Origin: Sycon ciliatum
Lineage: Eukaryota; Porifera; Calcarea; Leucosolenida; Sycettidae
Assembly: GCF_964019385.1 (NCBI RefSeq)
Contig: NC_088645.1
Span: forward strand, 15,546,064 to 15,610,063
DNA length: 64,000 bases
Reading direction: 5' to 3'
Of the stretch, positions 13,866 to 24,900 are shown one piece after another (the first letter of the stretch is position 1; every line of letters begins with the position of its first letter). The notes below the pieces were generated by a model. It saw only the letters and a program-made list of their open reading frames with translations. It was not told the origin of the DNA and did not search any database. A program made the position numbers and the translations under genes.

Positions 13866-13923
13866 CTTGAATATTTTTCAAGCATTCTACTTCCTACATG
13901 ATTGTATTATATAAATCGGCATC

Positions 13924-13954
13924 CGGACGCCCCTTCGGGCCGCGGGGCCGTCCG
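13924..13954. other. GC-rich hairpin at macro-repeat boundary, copy 1
   Basis: Arms CGGACG and CGTCCG enclose a GC-rich loop containing TTCG. The sequence TAAATACAT follows. The same arms with different loops occur at 31,505-31,532 and 55,296-55,319. The third copy stops matching the other two 9 nt after this hairpin. Confidence 0.75.
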
Positions 13955-14339
13955 TAAATACATTATACCGGTAATCGTTAGCGCTATCGAGGAAAATGTC
14001 TATACAATGACTATGTATGCATTGTAGATCTGAATTTAGCGACGAAAATGCTCTACTTGTTTCCATGCAGTGACTCACAATGCGGTTCAAACTACCAACA
14101 TCATAATTATGGGCTTTCAATATTCCGTGCTAAATGACAACTCCTTCATTTCGCTACTCACTGACACATGCACTGGCGTGGCCAGAGAAATCCGGCCCCA
14201 TGAACAATAATAGCGGGGGGGGCTATGCGGTCCCAGCACCACACACACACACTACTGCTCTGCGAAATTCAACGCGGCGCGCTGCGCTACATTAATTTTA
14301 ATCATGAGGTTGGATATCTCTAGTCAGAACTGTAAATTT

Positions 14340-14495
14340 GCTGATTTAGGTCAAGCTACGCCATGAAAACAACCCACACACGACCGTGAGGTCAAACTAA
14401 GAAAATAACCCACATGCAGCAAGGAAGGTCAACCGTGAGGTCAAGCTAACCAGGTCAAATTAAGAAGAAAATAACCCACATGCAAGAAAGCCGGG
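14340..14495. repeat. Imperfect short tandem repeats (GGTCAA / AATAACCCACATGCA)
   Basis: About three degenerate units of roughly 50-60 bp contain GTGAGGTCAA and AATAACCCACATGCA. The paralogue in spacer 2 lies near 31,945-32,095. No function is evident. Confidence 0.5.
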
Positions 14496-14885
14496 GTCAA
14501 GGTTGAAATATTCCCGGGCTACATGCACCGGGAGGTCAATCTTTGTTCAGAAGTCGCAAGATTCCGTACAAGAATGTTTGAATTTGTTCCATATGCTGGA
14601 AAGTTGGTGGAAACTCAAGTCCGTTGCCTTTCTACAAAAACAAGAAGCATCGCGGCAAACTGATTGCTCCCTCCACTGCATGGTTACTCATGCATACACC
14701 GCAGTACAGTTCCGACACAGGGTGGACAGCAAGCATATTACTTGCAGACAGCGAGCATACTACTTGCATGCAACACGAGAGTTAGGTCCGTGAGGAATAT
14801 TATAATAGTATACCTCCAGGACTAATCCAGTCAACCACACAAGAACAAATTGCTGCACCCCTCACTCTGACAAAACCCGCACCGA

Positions 14886-14909
14886 CAGCAGCAGCAGCAG
14901 CAGCAGCAA
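14886..14909. repeat. CAG microsatellite, 7 units
   Basis: Seven CAG triplets are followed by CAA. The orthologous run in spacer 2 (32,487-32,534) is longer: three CAG, one TAG, then eleven CAG. Confidence 0.9.
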
Positions 14910-14941
14910 GAAGTAGAGCACACTGGCGAGTTTAGGTTTGT

Positions 14942-15051
14942 TTTATTCAGAATATTGAAAAGTGGCCAATGCCAGCAGCCTCAGCAAGGTGTCAGAAGAG
15001 GAGGCCGACAGCAACAGCGATACCTTGCATGGATCCCAGGTTGATGATAAT
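14942..15051 (-). pseudogene. Candidate terminal exon with AATAAA signal, minus strand, spacer 1
   Basis: On the minus strand a pyrimidine-rich acceptor (TTTGTATACCCAG) ends at 15,052. The frame continuing from the upstream candidate exon reads YHQPGIHARYRCCCRPPLLT and stops at TGA (14,983-14,981). AATAAA follows at 14,947-14,942. Two other frames are also open for 20-35 codons, so the frame depends on the phase match with 15,334-15,372. The paralogue is 32,567-32,676. No homology was recognised. It could be the 3' end of a captured host gene. Confidence 0.35.
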
Positions 15052-15092
15052 CTGGGTATACAAATTAGAACACATGCATGCACACAAGGACG

Positions 15093-15180
15093 CCCGCACA
15101 CACACACACATACACCCACACACACACACACAAACACGCCAGCACACACACACAAACACACACACACACACACAAACACG
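15093..15180. repeat. CA microsatellite, imperfect
   Basis: This is a (CA)n run with interruptions. The orthologous locus in spacer 2 is 32,721-32,833, with a different length and a GCAC-rich middle. The open frames it produces (Thr/His or Cys/Val repeats) are artefacts. Confidence 0.9.
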
Positions 15181-15333
15181 TACATGTACATATCCATGCA
15201 CACAAACATGGGTGAGCTTGCTGTTACAGATTTAGGCAACAAGCGGTGAATGTGATACCAAATATTCCTCTGGCATATCAAGATCTGCAATGATTCCTAT
15301 AATATGGGTCATCCGAAACAAAGTGAGCGTCAC

Positions 15334-15372
15334 TTGCCAACGGAAGCCCCTCTGCTTGAACCATAAGGTCTA
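15334..15372 (-). pseudogene. Candidate internal exon, minus strand, spacer 1
   Basis: This is a 39-nt segment between an acceptor (TATTGCAG) and a weak donor (GTGACG) on the minus strand. In the phase set by the exon at 17,907-17,978 it reads VDLMVQAEGLPLA. The paralogue 32,981-33,019 reads VDLMVQAERLPLA. Phase 1 at both ends matches the neighbouring candidate exons. The exon is short and the donor weak, so support comes mainly from phase and copy agreement. Confidence 0.3.
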
Positions 15373-16197
15373 CTGCAATACCTATATATCTGAGATACGA
15401 TACAATGATCACACAGCAATGACGCAACAAAGTCCTTTTCCGTCACTACTCTGAGTTTCGTGTGAAGCACTCATCACACAGCATGATACAGCATTATCTG
15501 AGGTACGTATGGTCAATGCCGGGTCCCAATGCAATGGGATAAGAGACGTTTGAGTGTGGTACTGCACAGCCGTACACAAAACCAGTAAATGAATGCCAAC
15601 ATATGATCTTCACGCTTCGAGTACATGCCAGGGACATGTACGCTTTGTTTTAGCTCCACAGCACTTGAACGAGAAAAACATCCAGTTGTCAGATTTCATT
15701 TGCCACCACAATGCATGTGTGTGCCCACGAGGCTGCAGATAGCTGCATGTCGCTACCGTACCGCTGGAGTATACACCGCACTGGAGTATAAGCCATACCC
15801 AGATTTTTTTGTCATGAAATACAGACATCTGCCCCATTTTGCACCGTTAATTCGACCATCGTAGTATAAGGCGCTACGACTGTTTTTTTTTGTGGGTAAA
15901 CTACTGGTGTTTAACCCTTTGGGCTTTCACTTGCCACAGCTAAAAATCCGGTATTTGAGTGAGCCGCGGAACATCCGCCATAACTTTAGAACCATTGATA
16001 TTTGTAAATACAAACCTATATATTTTCTGAAAGGTATGACAATACCGAAGTCAAAAACACTCACATCAAGTCCAACAATATCTGAAAAGTTGCACATTTG
16101 GTTGTTAGAAGTCAAGCGTTCGACAAAATATACGATAAATTTCTGACTGTCCAGTTTGAGCTGTATTTTCGAACAGCCAAACACATACTCACCTGAT

Positions 16198-17522
16198 TTA
16201 TACTGCAAAGTGCCTCTGGTGGTACTGAGAGAAGCAGTCGCGAGCAGAGACATGCAGAAACCGGTCGCAGGCTGCACAGTAGGTGACGCATCGCCGCTCA
16301 GCTTTTTCCAACTCGTAGCAGTTGACACAGTTGCGCTTCAGATCTGGTGAGTGCTTGGGCACATGCATGAGAGCAACTTCAGCTGCAGTAGGTGCCTGTG
16401 GAGGTGCAGAGTATCGGCGCTTTGGCGGTGGAGCACCGATGTCGAGATTTGCAAGCTGCCGGATCAAGTTGGTGTGACGGTGGTGTCGTCGGCGTTCTAT
16501 TGCACCCGGATGATCGGCACGGTATAGTTCGAAGATGCGATAGCTGTTGGTGGCTGCAATATCCAACATGTCCAAGAACAGACTTTTCCAATACTTTTTG
16601 CATCGCCTCAGTGTACGGTAAGCCGGAATGTGTTGATCAAACAGGTCAACACCCCCATGCTCTTGTTGTCATCAGCAATGGAGAGTGGCTGGGGGATACA
16701 CATGTAGATACCATGGATCGTGCGTAGTTTCCTCTGAAAAGCGACTCCTCGGACCAGAACTGGCGGATTTCCGGCAGACGGTTGAGCGCCATGTGGAACA
16801 GCAGAGCAAACAGACAGTAAATTTCTTCGTTGGTTGTGTCGACCCATTCTCCCTGTACTGCATATGATCTCTTCTCCCCGATGTGTTCTCTGGCATAACT
16901 GTTAGTGTACTCAACGATTCGTGCTACGATGTCTTCTGTGAAATACAATTTGAAAAAATCGAGTTCACAGGTTTTGAAAATTTTCGGGGAGCTGCAGACT
17001 AACGTCGTCGCCAGGGTTGAAGACAGGAAACTCACCAGGTCCATCAACATCGATGTCATTGTATCCTGACGCTGGCTGATAATTCTGAGCTGCTCCTCGT
17101 CCGCGTCCTCGTCCGCGATTGTGCGCTGCACCACGTCCACGTCCAGGAATTGCATTTCGGTGCGCAGCGATAGGAGCGACTCCGCGACCTCGTCCTCCAC
17201 GGCCACGTCTTGCAGGTCTCCCTCTGCCTCTTCCACGGCCGCGGGCATGTCCAGCTTGTAGCTCCGAGCCTGAGTCAGTGTCAGAACCGTCAGCTGACTC
17301 GCTTGACGTGGAGTTCTCAGCATTGTCAAAATAAATTTCGTCTTCGGTATCGGAATTCATAGCTGCTAGTTCGGCATCCAAATTCTCTTCCTCTTCGGAT
17401 GACAGCATGTCAATGTCGCTGCCAATGTCATTGCCGAATGCTTCGCCATCGTCACTGTCTTCAACAGGACTGGCACTCCTCTCCAAGTCTTCAAAAAGGC
17501 GCAGCGCTCCCGCTGCGTCCAT
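16198..17522 (-). pseudogene. piggyBac transposase, broken: frameshift and missing catalytic core
   Basis: The transposase gene reads right to left. The likely start is the Met at 17,522 (MDAAGALRLFEDLERSASPV); an upstream in-frame Met also exists at 17,672. The N-terminal region is acidic, then carries an Arg-Gly-rich stretch of about 60 residues (repeats such as GRGRGRGRPARRGRG), which is unusual for the family. Near 16,980 the frame shifts by one into the DDE_Tnp_1_7 domain (FFKLYFTEDIVARIVEYTNS…). After NYARSMVS the sequence jumps almost directly to EHGGVDLFDQHIPAYRTLRR, so the stretch holding the first two catalytic Asp residues is absent. The GGVD(x)2D motif remains. The C-terminal cysteine-rich zinc domain (NCVNCYELEKAERRC, CAAC, then a late C and H) is present to a stop at 16,198. 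The element cannot be autonomous. Confidence 0.9.
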
Positions 17523-17760
17523 GGCCGTTTCTTCTCCGTTTTCACTACTAAAATGTACAGTCATGCAGAAAAGAATGTGTGGAAGTGCGTCATGTAGCTG
17601 CATGCACTTCGCGCGCTTGGTTCTCATTTTTTTTGTATGTGAGCCATGCCTGGGACTTTCCCTACTTGTCATCCCATGGCTCAGGGGCCTGGGGCCAAAG
17701 TTTGAAGGCTAGACTCGCAACAGAACGGAAGTTACGATCTCTAGTAGTGCGTCATGTGCA

Positions 17761-17782
17761 TACCCGTCGAATTCGACGGGTA
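17761..17782. repeat. 22-bp perfect palindrome inside right piggyBac end
   Basis: ACCCGTCGAATTCGACGGGT, extended by T and A on the two sides, is its own reverse complement. It lies 13 bp from the right terminus, directly inside the terminal inverted repeat. A subterminal palindrome could be a transposase-binding site, but that is inference. Confidence 0.8.
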
Positions 17783-17906
17783 AAAGCCCAAAGGGTTAAA
17801 GCAAGGCTTGTACTCCGTAAAGTACGGTATCTGTAGCGGCCGGTCAGTCTGTATTCCATTTCCACCACTATGACACATGCAGTCAGTTAAGGACTGGAGT
17901 TCTTAC

Positions 17907-17978
17907 CTTCAAAACACTTTCCAGCCAACATCAGAACGTTGAGTAGCAGGCAACATCCGCCACATCTCTGATTTGATA
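17907..17978 (-). pseudogene. Candidate internal exon, minus strand, spacer 1
   Basis: This 72-nt segment has strong splice signals on the minus strand: acceptor TTGTCATGTCTAAGCAG and donor GAAG|GTAAGA. One frame is open through it, SNQRCGGCCLLLNVLMLAGK then CFE, with phase 1 at both ends. The paralogue 34,367-34,438 keeps the frame (SNQRCGGCCLLLNVLMVAEK). The phase matches 15,334-15,372. piggyBac lies in the intervening intron. No family was recognised. Confidence 0.4.
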
Positions 17979-18378
17979 CTGCTTAGACATGACAACGATG
18001 ACGATGTCAGGATAGATTGATTCAGGCATAGCCACGACGACATCCTGGATGTACCCTTGCCCTGTATAAAGATTACACATTGCCAGACAGTGGACACGAC
18101 AAAGTACAATCTTATGAGATACTAACAGATCCTATAGAAATATATACTGGGATTGTACTGCTGGTCTTTCTATGAGTATGTCACGCCACTCTATTCATTA
18201 TTTTGCACGTGTTTCTGCGTAACACTGCCTTATATGGGCCAGGTACAGGTGATAAATGATTGTAACGTTGGAAAGCTATTCATGCATGCTTGTCCACCAG
18301 GCAAAATCGAAGGTGCTAGGCACACGGAAAATGTCTAGGCAGGCGCAGAACGCCGAGAGAAAAAACTGTTCCATGCAC

Positions 18379-18434
18379 GAACACACACATACACACACAC
18401 ACACACGCACGCACACGCACGCACGCACACACAC
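18379..18434. repeat. CA/GCAC microsatellite
   Basis: A short (CA)n with GCAC interruptions. The paralogue is near 34,849-34,900. Confidence 0.85.
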
Positions 18435-18696
18435 GTGACGGCATGTGCACGAAAAAAACATAAACATGCTCCAACAGTATCTAACCTTCTTCATCCTGCT
18501 GTCACAGTTAATGCATTTCTTAAGTTGATTGTCTCTGCCGTGATGAGGCCTGATACAAGCATAGCAAAACAAATGGAAAAGATTTTCAATTCAGGACTGA
18601 AATATTAGTAATGTTCAACAGAAAGTGTTTGTACAGCTCTGGCCAGAGAAATCTAACCTCCTGAGTAAAGCAGTGTCACATTCCAGTGCACAGGAC

Positions 18697-18766
18697 AGTG
18701 TGTGTGAGTGTATGTGTGTGTGTATGTATGTGTGTGTGTGTGTGCATGTGTGTGTGTGCGTATGTG

Positions 18767-18807
<41 letters not shown>

Positions 18808-18861
18808 TGTGTGTGTGTGCGTCTTGTGTGTGTATGTGCGTGTTGTGTGTGTGTGTGTGCT
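18697..18861. repeat. GT microsatellite, imperfect
   Basis: About 165 bp of (TG)n with interruptions. The paralogue 35,164-35,287 is shorter. Confidence 0.9.
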
Positions 18862-18972
18862 AGGGCTGTATTGTACCCTGCGCTATGTTAATGCATGAGG
18901 TACGACTTCTACGGGAAGTACCATATGACAATACAAGCCTCCCAAAAAATCTAAAAAATACAAAGCTAACAA

Positions 18973-21900
18973 AACATTCATCTTCTCAAACGTACTTCGA
19001 AGTACTACAGTTCCAAACTTACCTTGAATGAGTGTGGGGTTGAAAGCAAGGCCAAGCCACTGTTCAATGCAAAGCATCTCTTGTCCACAGAATCACTGGC
19101 CATGGAGTAACAAAGATATGCGAACTGTTCATTTGCAATCGTTCCACAGCCACACACTCACACTTCCCATTTGGGAGTGAGGTTGAATTCAAAACTGAGC
19201 CATCATTCACTGCCAAGCAACATCCGTCCCGAATAACCGGGAACGGAGACACAAGGTTGGCAAATCATTCATTTTTCAATCCAATCGGAGCTTAATACTT
19301 CCCTTTAAGGAGTGATGATGAACGCAACACTGAGATTCCATTTACTGCTAAGCAAAACACGCCTCGAACTAGGGAAAGAGAGTAACCAAGCTTCCCAACC
19401 ATTCATCTTGTCAAGCATACCAAAGCCTCACACTTCCCTAGAAGGAGTGAGGTTCAAAACAAGACCGACCAAATATTTGATGCCAAGAAACACATGCCCC
19501 GAATCAACGGGAACAGAGTCACCACACTGCCCAACCATTCATCTTGTCAAGCATACCAAAGCCGCACACTTACCTTGCAAGAGTGAGGATGAATGCGAGA
19601 TCGACCGATCATTCACTGCCAAGAAAAGCCCACGCCTATTCAAAGGGAACAGAGTCCCCGCACTGCCCAACCGTTCATCTTGTCAAGCATATCAGGGCCC
19701 CACACTTCCCTGGAAGGAATGAGGTTCAATGCCAGACCGAGCCCTCATTCACTGCCAACCAACACATGCCCCGAATCAGCGGGATCAAGGTCGCCACACT
19801 GCCCAACCGTTCATAATGTCAAGCATACTAGAGCCCCACACTTCCCTTGAAGGAGTGAAGTTCAATGCAAGCTCGCGCCATCATTCACTGCCAAGCAACG
19901 CACGCCCCAAATCAAAGGGAACAGAGTCACCACATTACCCAACCGTTCGTCTTGTCAAGCATATCAGAGCCCCACACTTCCCTTGAAGGAGTGAGGTTCA
20001 ATGCCAGACCGAGCCATCATTCACTGGCAACCAACACATGCCCCGAATCAACGGGATCAAAGTCGCCACACAGCCCAAAAGTTCATGTTGTCAAGCATAC
20101 CTGAGCCCCACACTTCCCTTGAAGGAGTGAGGTTCAATGCAAGTTCCACCGATCATTCACTGCCAAGCAACGCACGCCCATAATCAAAAGGAACAGAGTC
20201 ACCACATTACCCAACCATTCACCTTGTCAAGCATATCAGGACCCCACACTTCCCTTGAAGGAGTGAGGTTCAATGCAAGACCGAGCAATCATTTACTGCC
20301 AAGCAACACATGCCCCGAAACACCCGGAACAAAGGTCCCAACCTGCCCAACCGTACGCATTGTCCAGCATACCAAAGCCTCACACTTCCCTTGAAGGAGT
20401 GAGGTTCAATGCAAGACCGAGCCATCATTCACTGCCAAGCAACACATGCCCCGAATCAACGGGATCAAAGTCTCCACACCGCCCAACCGTTCATCTTGTC
20501 AAGCATACCAAAGCCCCACACTTCCCTTGAAGGAGTGAGGTTCAATGCAAGATCGACCGATCATTCACTGCCAAGAAACGAGCATGTCTAATCAAAGGGA
20601 ACAGAGTCACCACACCGCCCATCCGTTCATTTTGTCAAGCATATCAGAGCCCCACACTTCCCTTGAAGAAGTGAGGTTCACTGCAAGATCGACCAATCAT
20701 TCACTGCCAAGAAACGATCATGTCTAATCAAAGGGAACAGAGTTCCCACACCGCCCATCCGTTCATTTTGTCAAGCATATCAGAGCCCCACAATTCCCTT
20801 AAAGGAGTGAGGTTCAATGCCAGACCGAGCCATCATTCACTGCCAACCAACACATGCCCCGGATCAACGGAACCAAAGTCGCCACACTGCCCACCGTTCA
20901 TTCTGTCAAGCATACCAAAGCCCCACACTTCTCCTGAAGGAGTGAGGTTCAATGCAAGATTGAGCCATCATTCACTGCCAAGCAACACAAGCCCCGAATA
21001 AACGGGATCAAAGTCGCCACACTGCCCAACCGTTCATCTTGTCAAGCATACTATAGACCCACACTTTCCCTGAAGGAGTGAGGATCAATGCAAGATCGAC
21101 CGATTATTCACTGCCAAGCAACTCACACGCCTAATCAAAGGGAACAGAGTCCCCACACTGTCCAACCGTTCATTTTTTGAAGCATATCAGAGCCCCACAC
21201 TTCCCTTGTAGGAGTGAGGTTCAATGCCAGACCGAGCCATCATTCACTGCCAACCAACACATGCCCCGGATCAACGGGATCAAAGTCCCCACACTGCCCA
21301 ACCGTTCATCTTTTGAAGCATATCAGAGCCCCACACTTCCCTTGAAGGAGTGAGGTTCAATGGCAGACCGACTCATCATTCACTGCCAAGCAACACATGC
21401 CCCAAACCAACGGGATCAAAGTCCCCACACTGCCCAACCGTTCATCTTGTCAAGCATACTGAGTCCCACACTTCCCTTGAAGGAGTGAGGTGCAATGCCA
21501 AGCCGCCATCATTCAAGACCAACTAACACATGCCCCGAATCAATGGGATCAAAGTCCACACACTGCCCAACCGTTCATCTTGTCACGCACACCAAAGCCC
21601 CCCACACTTCCCTTGAAGTAGTGAGGTTCAATGCAGAAAAGAGCGATTATTCATTGCCAAGCAACGCATGCCCCGAATGACCAGGAACAAAGTCCACGAA
21701 CTGCCCCACCATCCACCTTGTCCGGCATACCAAAGACTCACACTTCCCTTGAAGGAGTGAGGTTCAACACACAAGACCGAACCATCATTCACTGCCAAGC
21801 AACATATACCCCGAATCAACGGGATCGCAGTCTCCGCATTGCCCAACCGTTCATCTTGTCAAGCATACCAAAGCCCCACATTTCCCTTGATGGAGTGAGG

Positions 21901-24900
21901 ATCAATGCAAGATCGACCGTTCATTCACTGCCAAGCAACGCACTCGCCTAATCAAAGGGAACAGAGTCCCCACACTGCCCAACCGTTCATCTTGTCAAGC
22001 ATATTAGGGCCCCACACTTCCCTTGAAGGAGTGAGGTTCAATGCCAGACCGAGCCATCATTCGCGGCCAACCAACAAATGCCACAAATCAACGGGATCAA
22101 AGTCGCCACACTGCCCTCCCGTTCATCTTGTCAAGCATACCAAAGCCTCACACTTCCCCTGAAGGAATGAGGATCGATGCAACATCGACCGATTTTTCAC
22201 TGCCAAGCAACTCAGACGCCTACTCAAGGGGAACAGAGTCCCCACACTGCCCAACCGTTCACTTTGTCAAGCTTTCCAAAGCCCCACACTTCCCTTGAAG
22301 GAGTGAGGTTCAATGCCAGACCGACCCATCATTCACTGCCAAGCAACACATGCCCCGAATCAACGGCTTCAAAGCCTCCACACTGCCCAACCGTTCATCT
22401 TGTCAAGGATCGCAAAGCCTCACACTTCCCTTGAAGGAGTGAGGTTCAATGCAAGACCGAGCCATCACTCACTGCCAAGCAATACATGCCCCGAATCAAC
22501 GGGATCAAAGTCGCCACCCTGCCCAACCGTTCATCTTGTCAACCATACCAAAGCCCCAGACCTCCTTTGAAGGAATGACGTTCAATGCGAGATCGACCGA
22601 TCATTCACTGCCAAAAGACGAACACGCCTAATCAAAAAGAACATAGTCCCCACACCGCCCAATCGTTCATCTTCTCAAGCATATCAGAGTCCCACACTTC
22701 CCTTGAAGGAGTGAGGTTCAATGCAAGACCGAGCCATCATTCACTGCCAAGCAACATATACCCCGAATCAACGTGATCATAGTCTCCGCAATGCCCATCC
22801 GTTCATCTTGCCAAACATACCAAAGCCCCACTCTTCCCTTGAAGGAGTGAGGATCAATGCAAGATCGACCGATCATTCACTGCCAAGCAACGCACTCGCC
22901 CAATCAAAGGGAACAGAGTCCCCACATTGCCCAACCGTTCATCTTGTCAAGCATATTAGAGCCCCACACTTCCCTTGAAGGAGTGAGGTTCAATGCCAGA
23001 CCGGGCCATCAATCACTGCCAAGCAACACATGCCCCGAATCAACCGGATCAAAGTCCACACGCTGCCCAACCGTTCATCTTGTCACGCACACCAAAGCCC
23101 AACACTTCCCTTGAAGTAACGAGGTTCAATGCAGGAAAGGGCAATTATTCATTGCCAAGCAACGCATGCCCGGAATCACCAAGAACAAAGTCCCCGAATT
23201 GCCCAACCATTCACCTTGTCCAGCATACCAAAGCCTCATACTGCACTTGAAGGAGTGAGGTTCAATGCAAGACCGAGCCATCATTCACTGCCAAGCAACA
23301 CATGCCCCGAATCAACGGGATCAAAGTCCCCACACTGCCCAACCGTTCATCTTGTCAAGCATATCAGAGTCCCACACTTCCCTTGAAGGAGTGAGGTTCA
23401 ATGCCAAGCCGCCATCATTCAAGGCCAACTAACACATACCCCGAATCAACGGGATCAAAGTCCACACACTGCCCAACCGATCTTCTTGTCAAGCACTCCA
23501 AAGCCCCACACTTCCCTTGAAGGAGTGAGGTTCAATGGAGGACAGCGCCATTATTCACCGCCAAGAAAACCATGCTCCGAATCACCTGGAACAAAGTCGC
23601 CGAGTTGCACAACCGTTCACCTTGTCAAGCATACCAAAGCCCAACACTTCCATTGAAGGAGTGAGGTTCAATGCAAGACCGGCCCATCATTCACTGCCAA
23701 GCAACACATGCCACGAATCAACAGGATCAAAGTCTCCACACTGCCCAACCGTTCATCTTGTCAAGCATACTACAGCCCCACACTTTCCTTGAAGGAGGAG
23801 TGAGGGTCGATGCAAGATCGACCGATTATTCAATGCCAAGCAACTCACACGCCTAACCGAAGGGAACAGAGTCCCAGCACTGCCCAACCGTTCATCTTGT
23901 GAAGCATATCAGAGCCCCACACTTCCCTTGAAGGAGTGAGGTTCAATGCCAGACCAACCCATCATTCGCTGCCAAGCAACACATGCCCCGAATCAACGCG
24001 ATCAAAGTCCCCACACTGCCCAACAGTTCATCTTGTCAAGCATATCAGAGTCCCACACTTCCCTTGAAGGAGTGAGGACAGCGCCATTATTCACCGCCAA
24101 GAAAACCATGCTCCGAATCACCTGGAACAAAGTCGCCGAGTTGCACAACCGTTCACCTTGTCAAGCATACCAAAGCCCAACACTTCCATTGAAGGAGTGA
24201 GGTTCAATGCAAGACCGGCCCATCATTCACTGCCAAGCAACACATGCCACGAATCAACAGGATCAAAGTCTCCACACTGCCCAACCGTTCATCTTGTCAA
24301 GCATACTACAGCCCCACACTTTCCTTGAAGGAGGAGTGAGGGTCGATGCAAGATCGACCGATTATTCAATGCCAAGCAACTCACACGCCTAACCGAAGGG
24401 AACAGAGTCCCAGCACTGCCCAACCGTTCATCTTGTGAAGCATATCAGAGCCCCACACTTCCCTTGAAGGAGTGAGGTTCAATGCCAGACCGACCCATCA
24501 TTCGCTGCCAAGCAACACATGCCCCAAATCAACGGAATCAAAGTCCCCACACTGCCCAACCGTTCATCTTGTCAAGCATATCAGAGTCCCACACTTCCCT
24601 TGAAGGAGTGAGGTTCAATGCCAAGCCGCCATCATTCAAGGCCAACTAACACATACCCCGAATCAACGGGATCAAAGTCCACACACTGCCCAACCGATCT
24701 TCTTGTCACGCACACCAAAGCCCCACACTTCCCTTGAAGGAGTGAGGTTCAATGCAGGAAAAAGCAATTATTCAATGCCAGGCAACACATGCCCCGAATC
24801 ACCAGGAACAAAGTCCCCGAACTGCCCAACCATTCACCTTGTCCAGCATACTAAAGACTCATACTTCCCTTGAAGGAGTGAGGTTCAATGCAAGACCGAG

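Larger units (their letters stand above)
15915..17795 (-). mobile_element. piggyBac DNA transposon, internally deleted
   Basis: This 1,881-bp element has TTAA on both sides (15,911-15,914 and 17,796-17,799) and 13-bp terminal inverted repeats CCCTTTGGGCTTT. A 22-bp perfect palindrome lies just inside the right end (17,761-17,782). The empty site is visible in the paralogous spacer, which has one TTAA at 34,256-34,259 in otherwise matching sequence. TTAA duplication and CCC-starting ends are hallmarks of piggyBac. The insertion happened after the two spacers separated, or is polymorphic between units. Confidence 0.96.
13356..18972. other. Inter-block spacer, copy 1
   Basis: Non-satellite DNA lies between blocks 1 and 2. 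Its paralogue is 30,950-35,400. Excluding the inserted piggyBac here (1,885 bp with its duplicated TTAA) and the TIR element in copy 2 (about 0.7 kb), both copies are about 3.75 kb and align throughout with small indels. Contents in order: a minus-strand exon-like segment, a GC-rich patch, a GC hairpin, short direct repeats, a CAG run, an AATAAA signal with exon-like segments on the minus strand, CA repeats, piggyBac, a further exon-like segment, CA and GT repeats. The first ~610 bp also recur at 54,716-55,328. Confidence 0.9.

Noticed and set aside
18485-18572. Zinc-finger-like exon (CYACIRPHHG…CINCDSR) on the minus strand
   Set aside because: A better acceptor (GCTTGTATCAG) lies inside it and would remove the first CxxC. 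The phase does not match the next candidate exon, so I did not annotate it.
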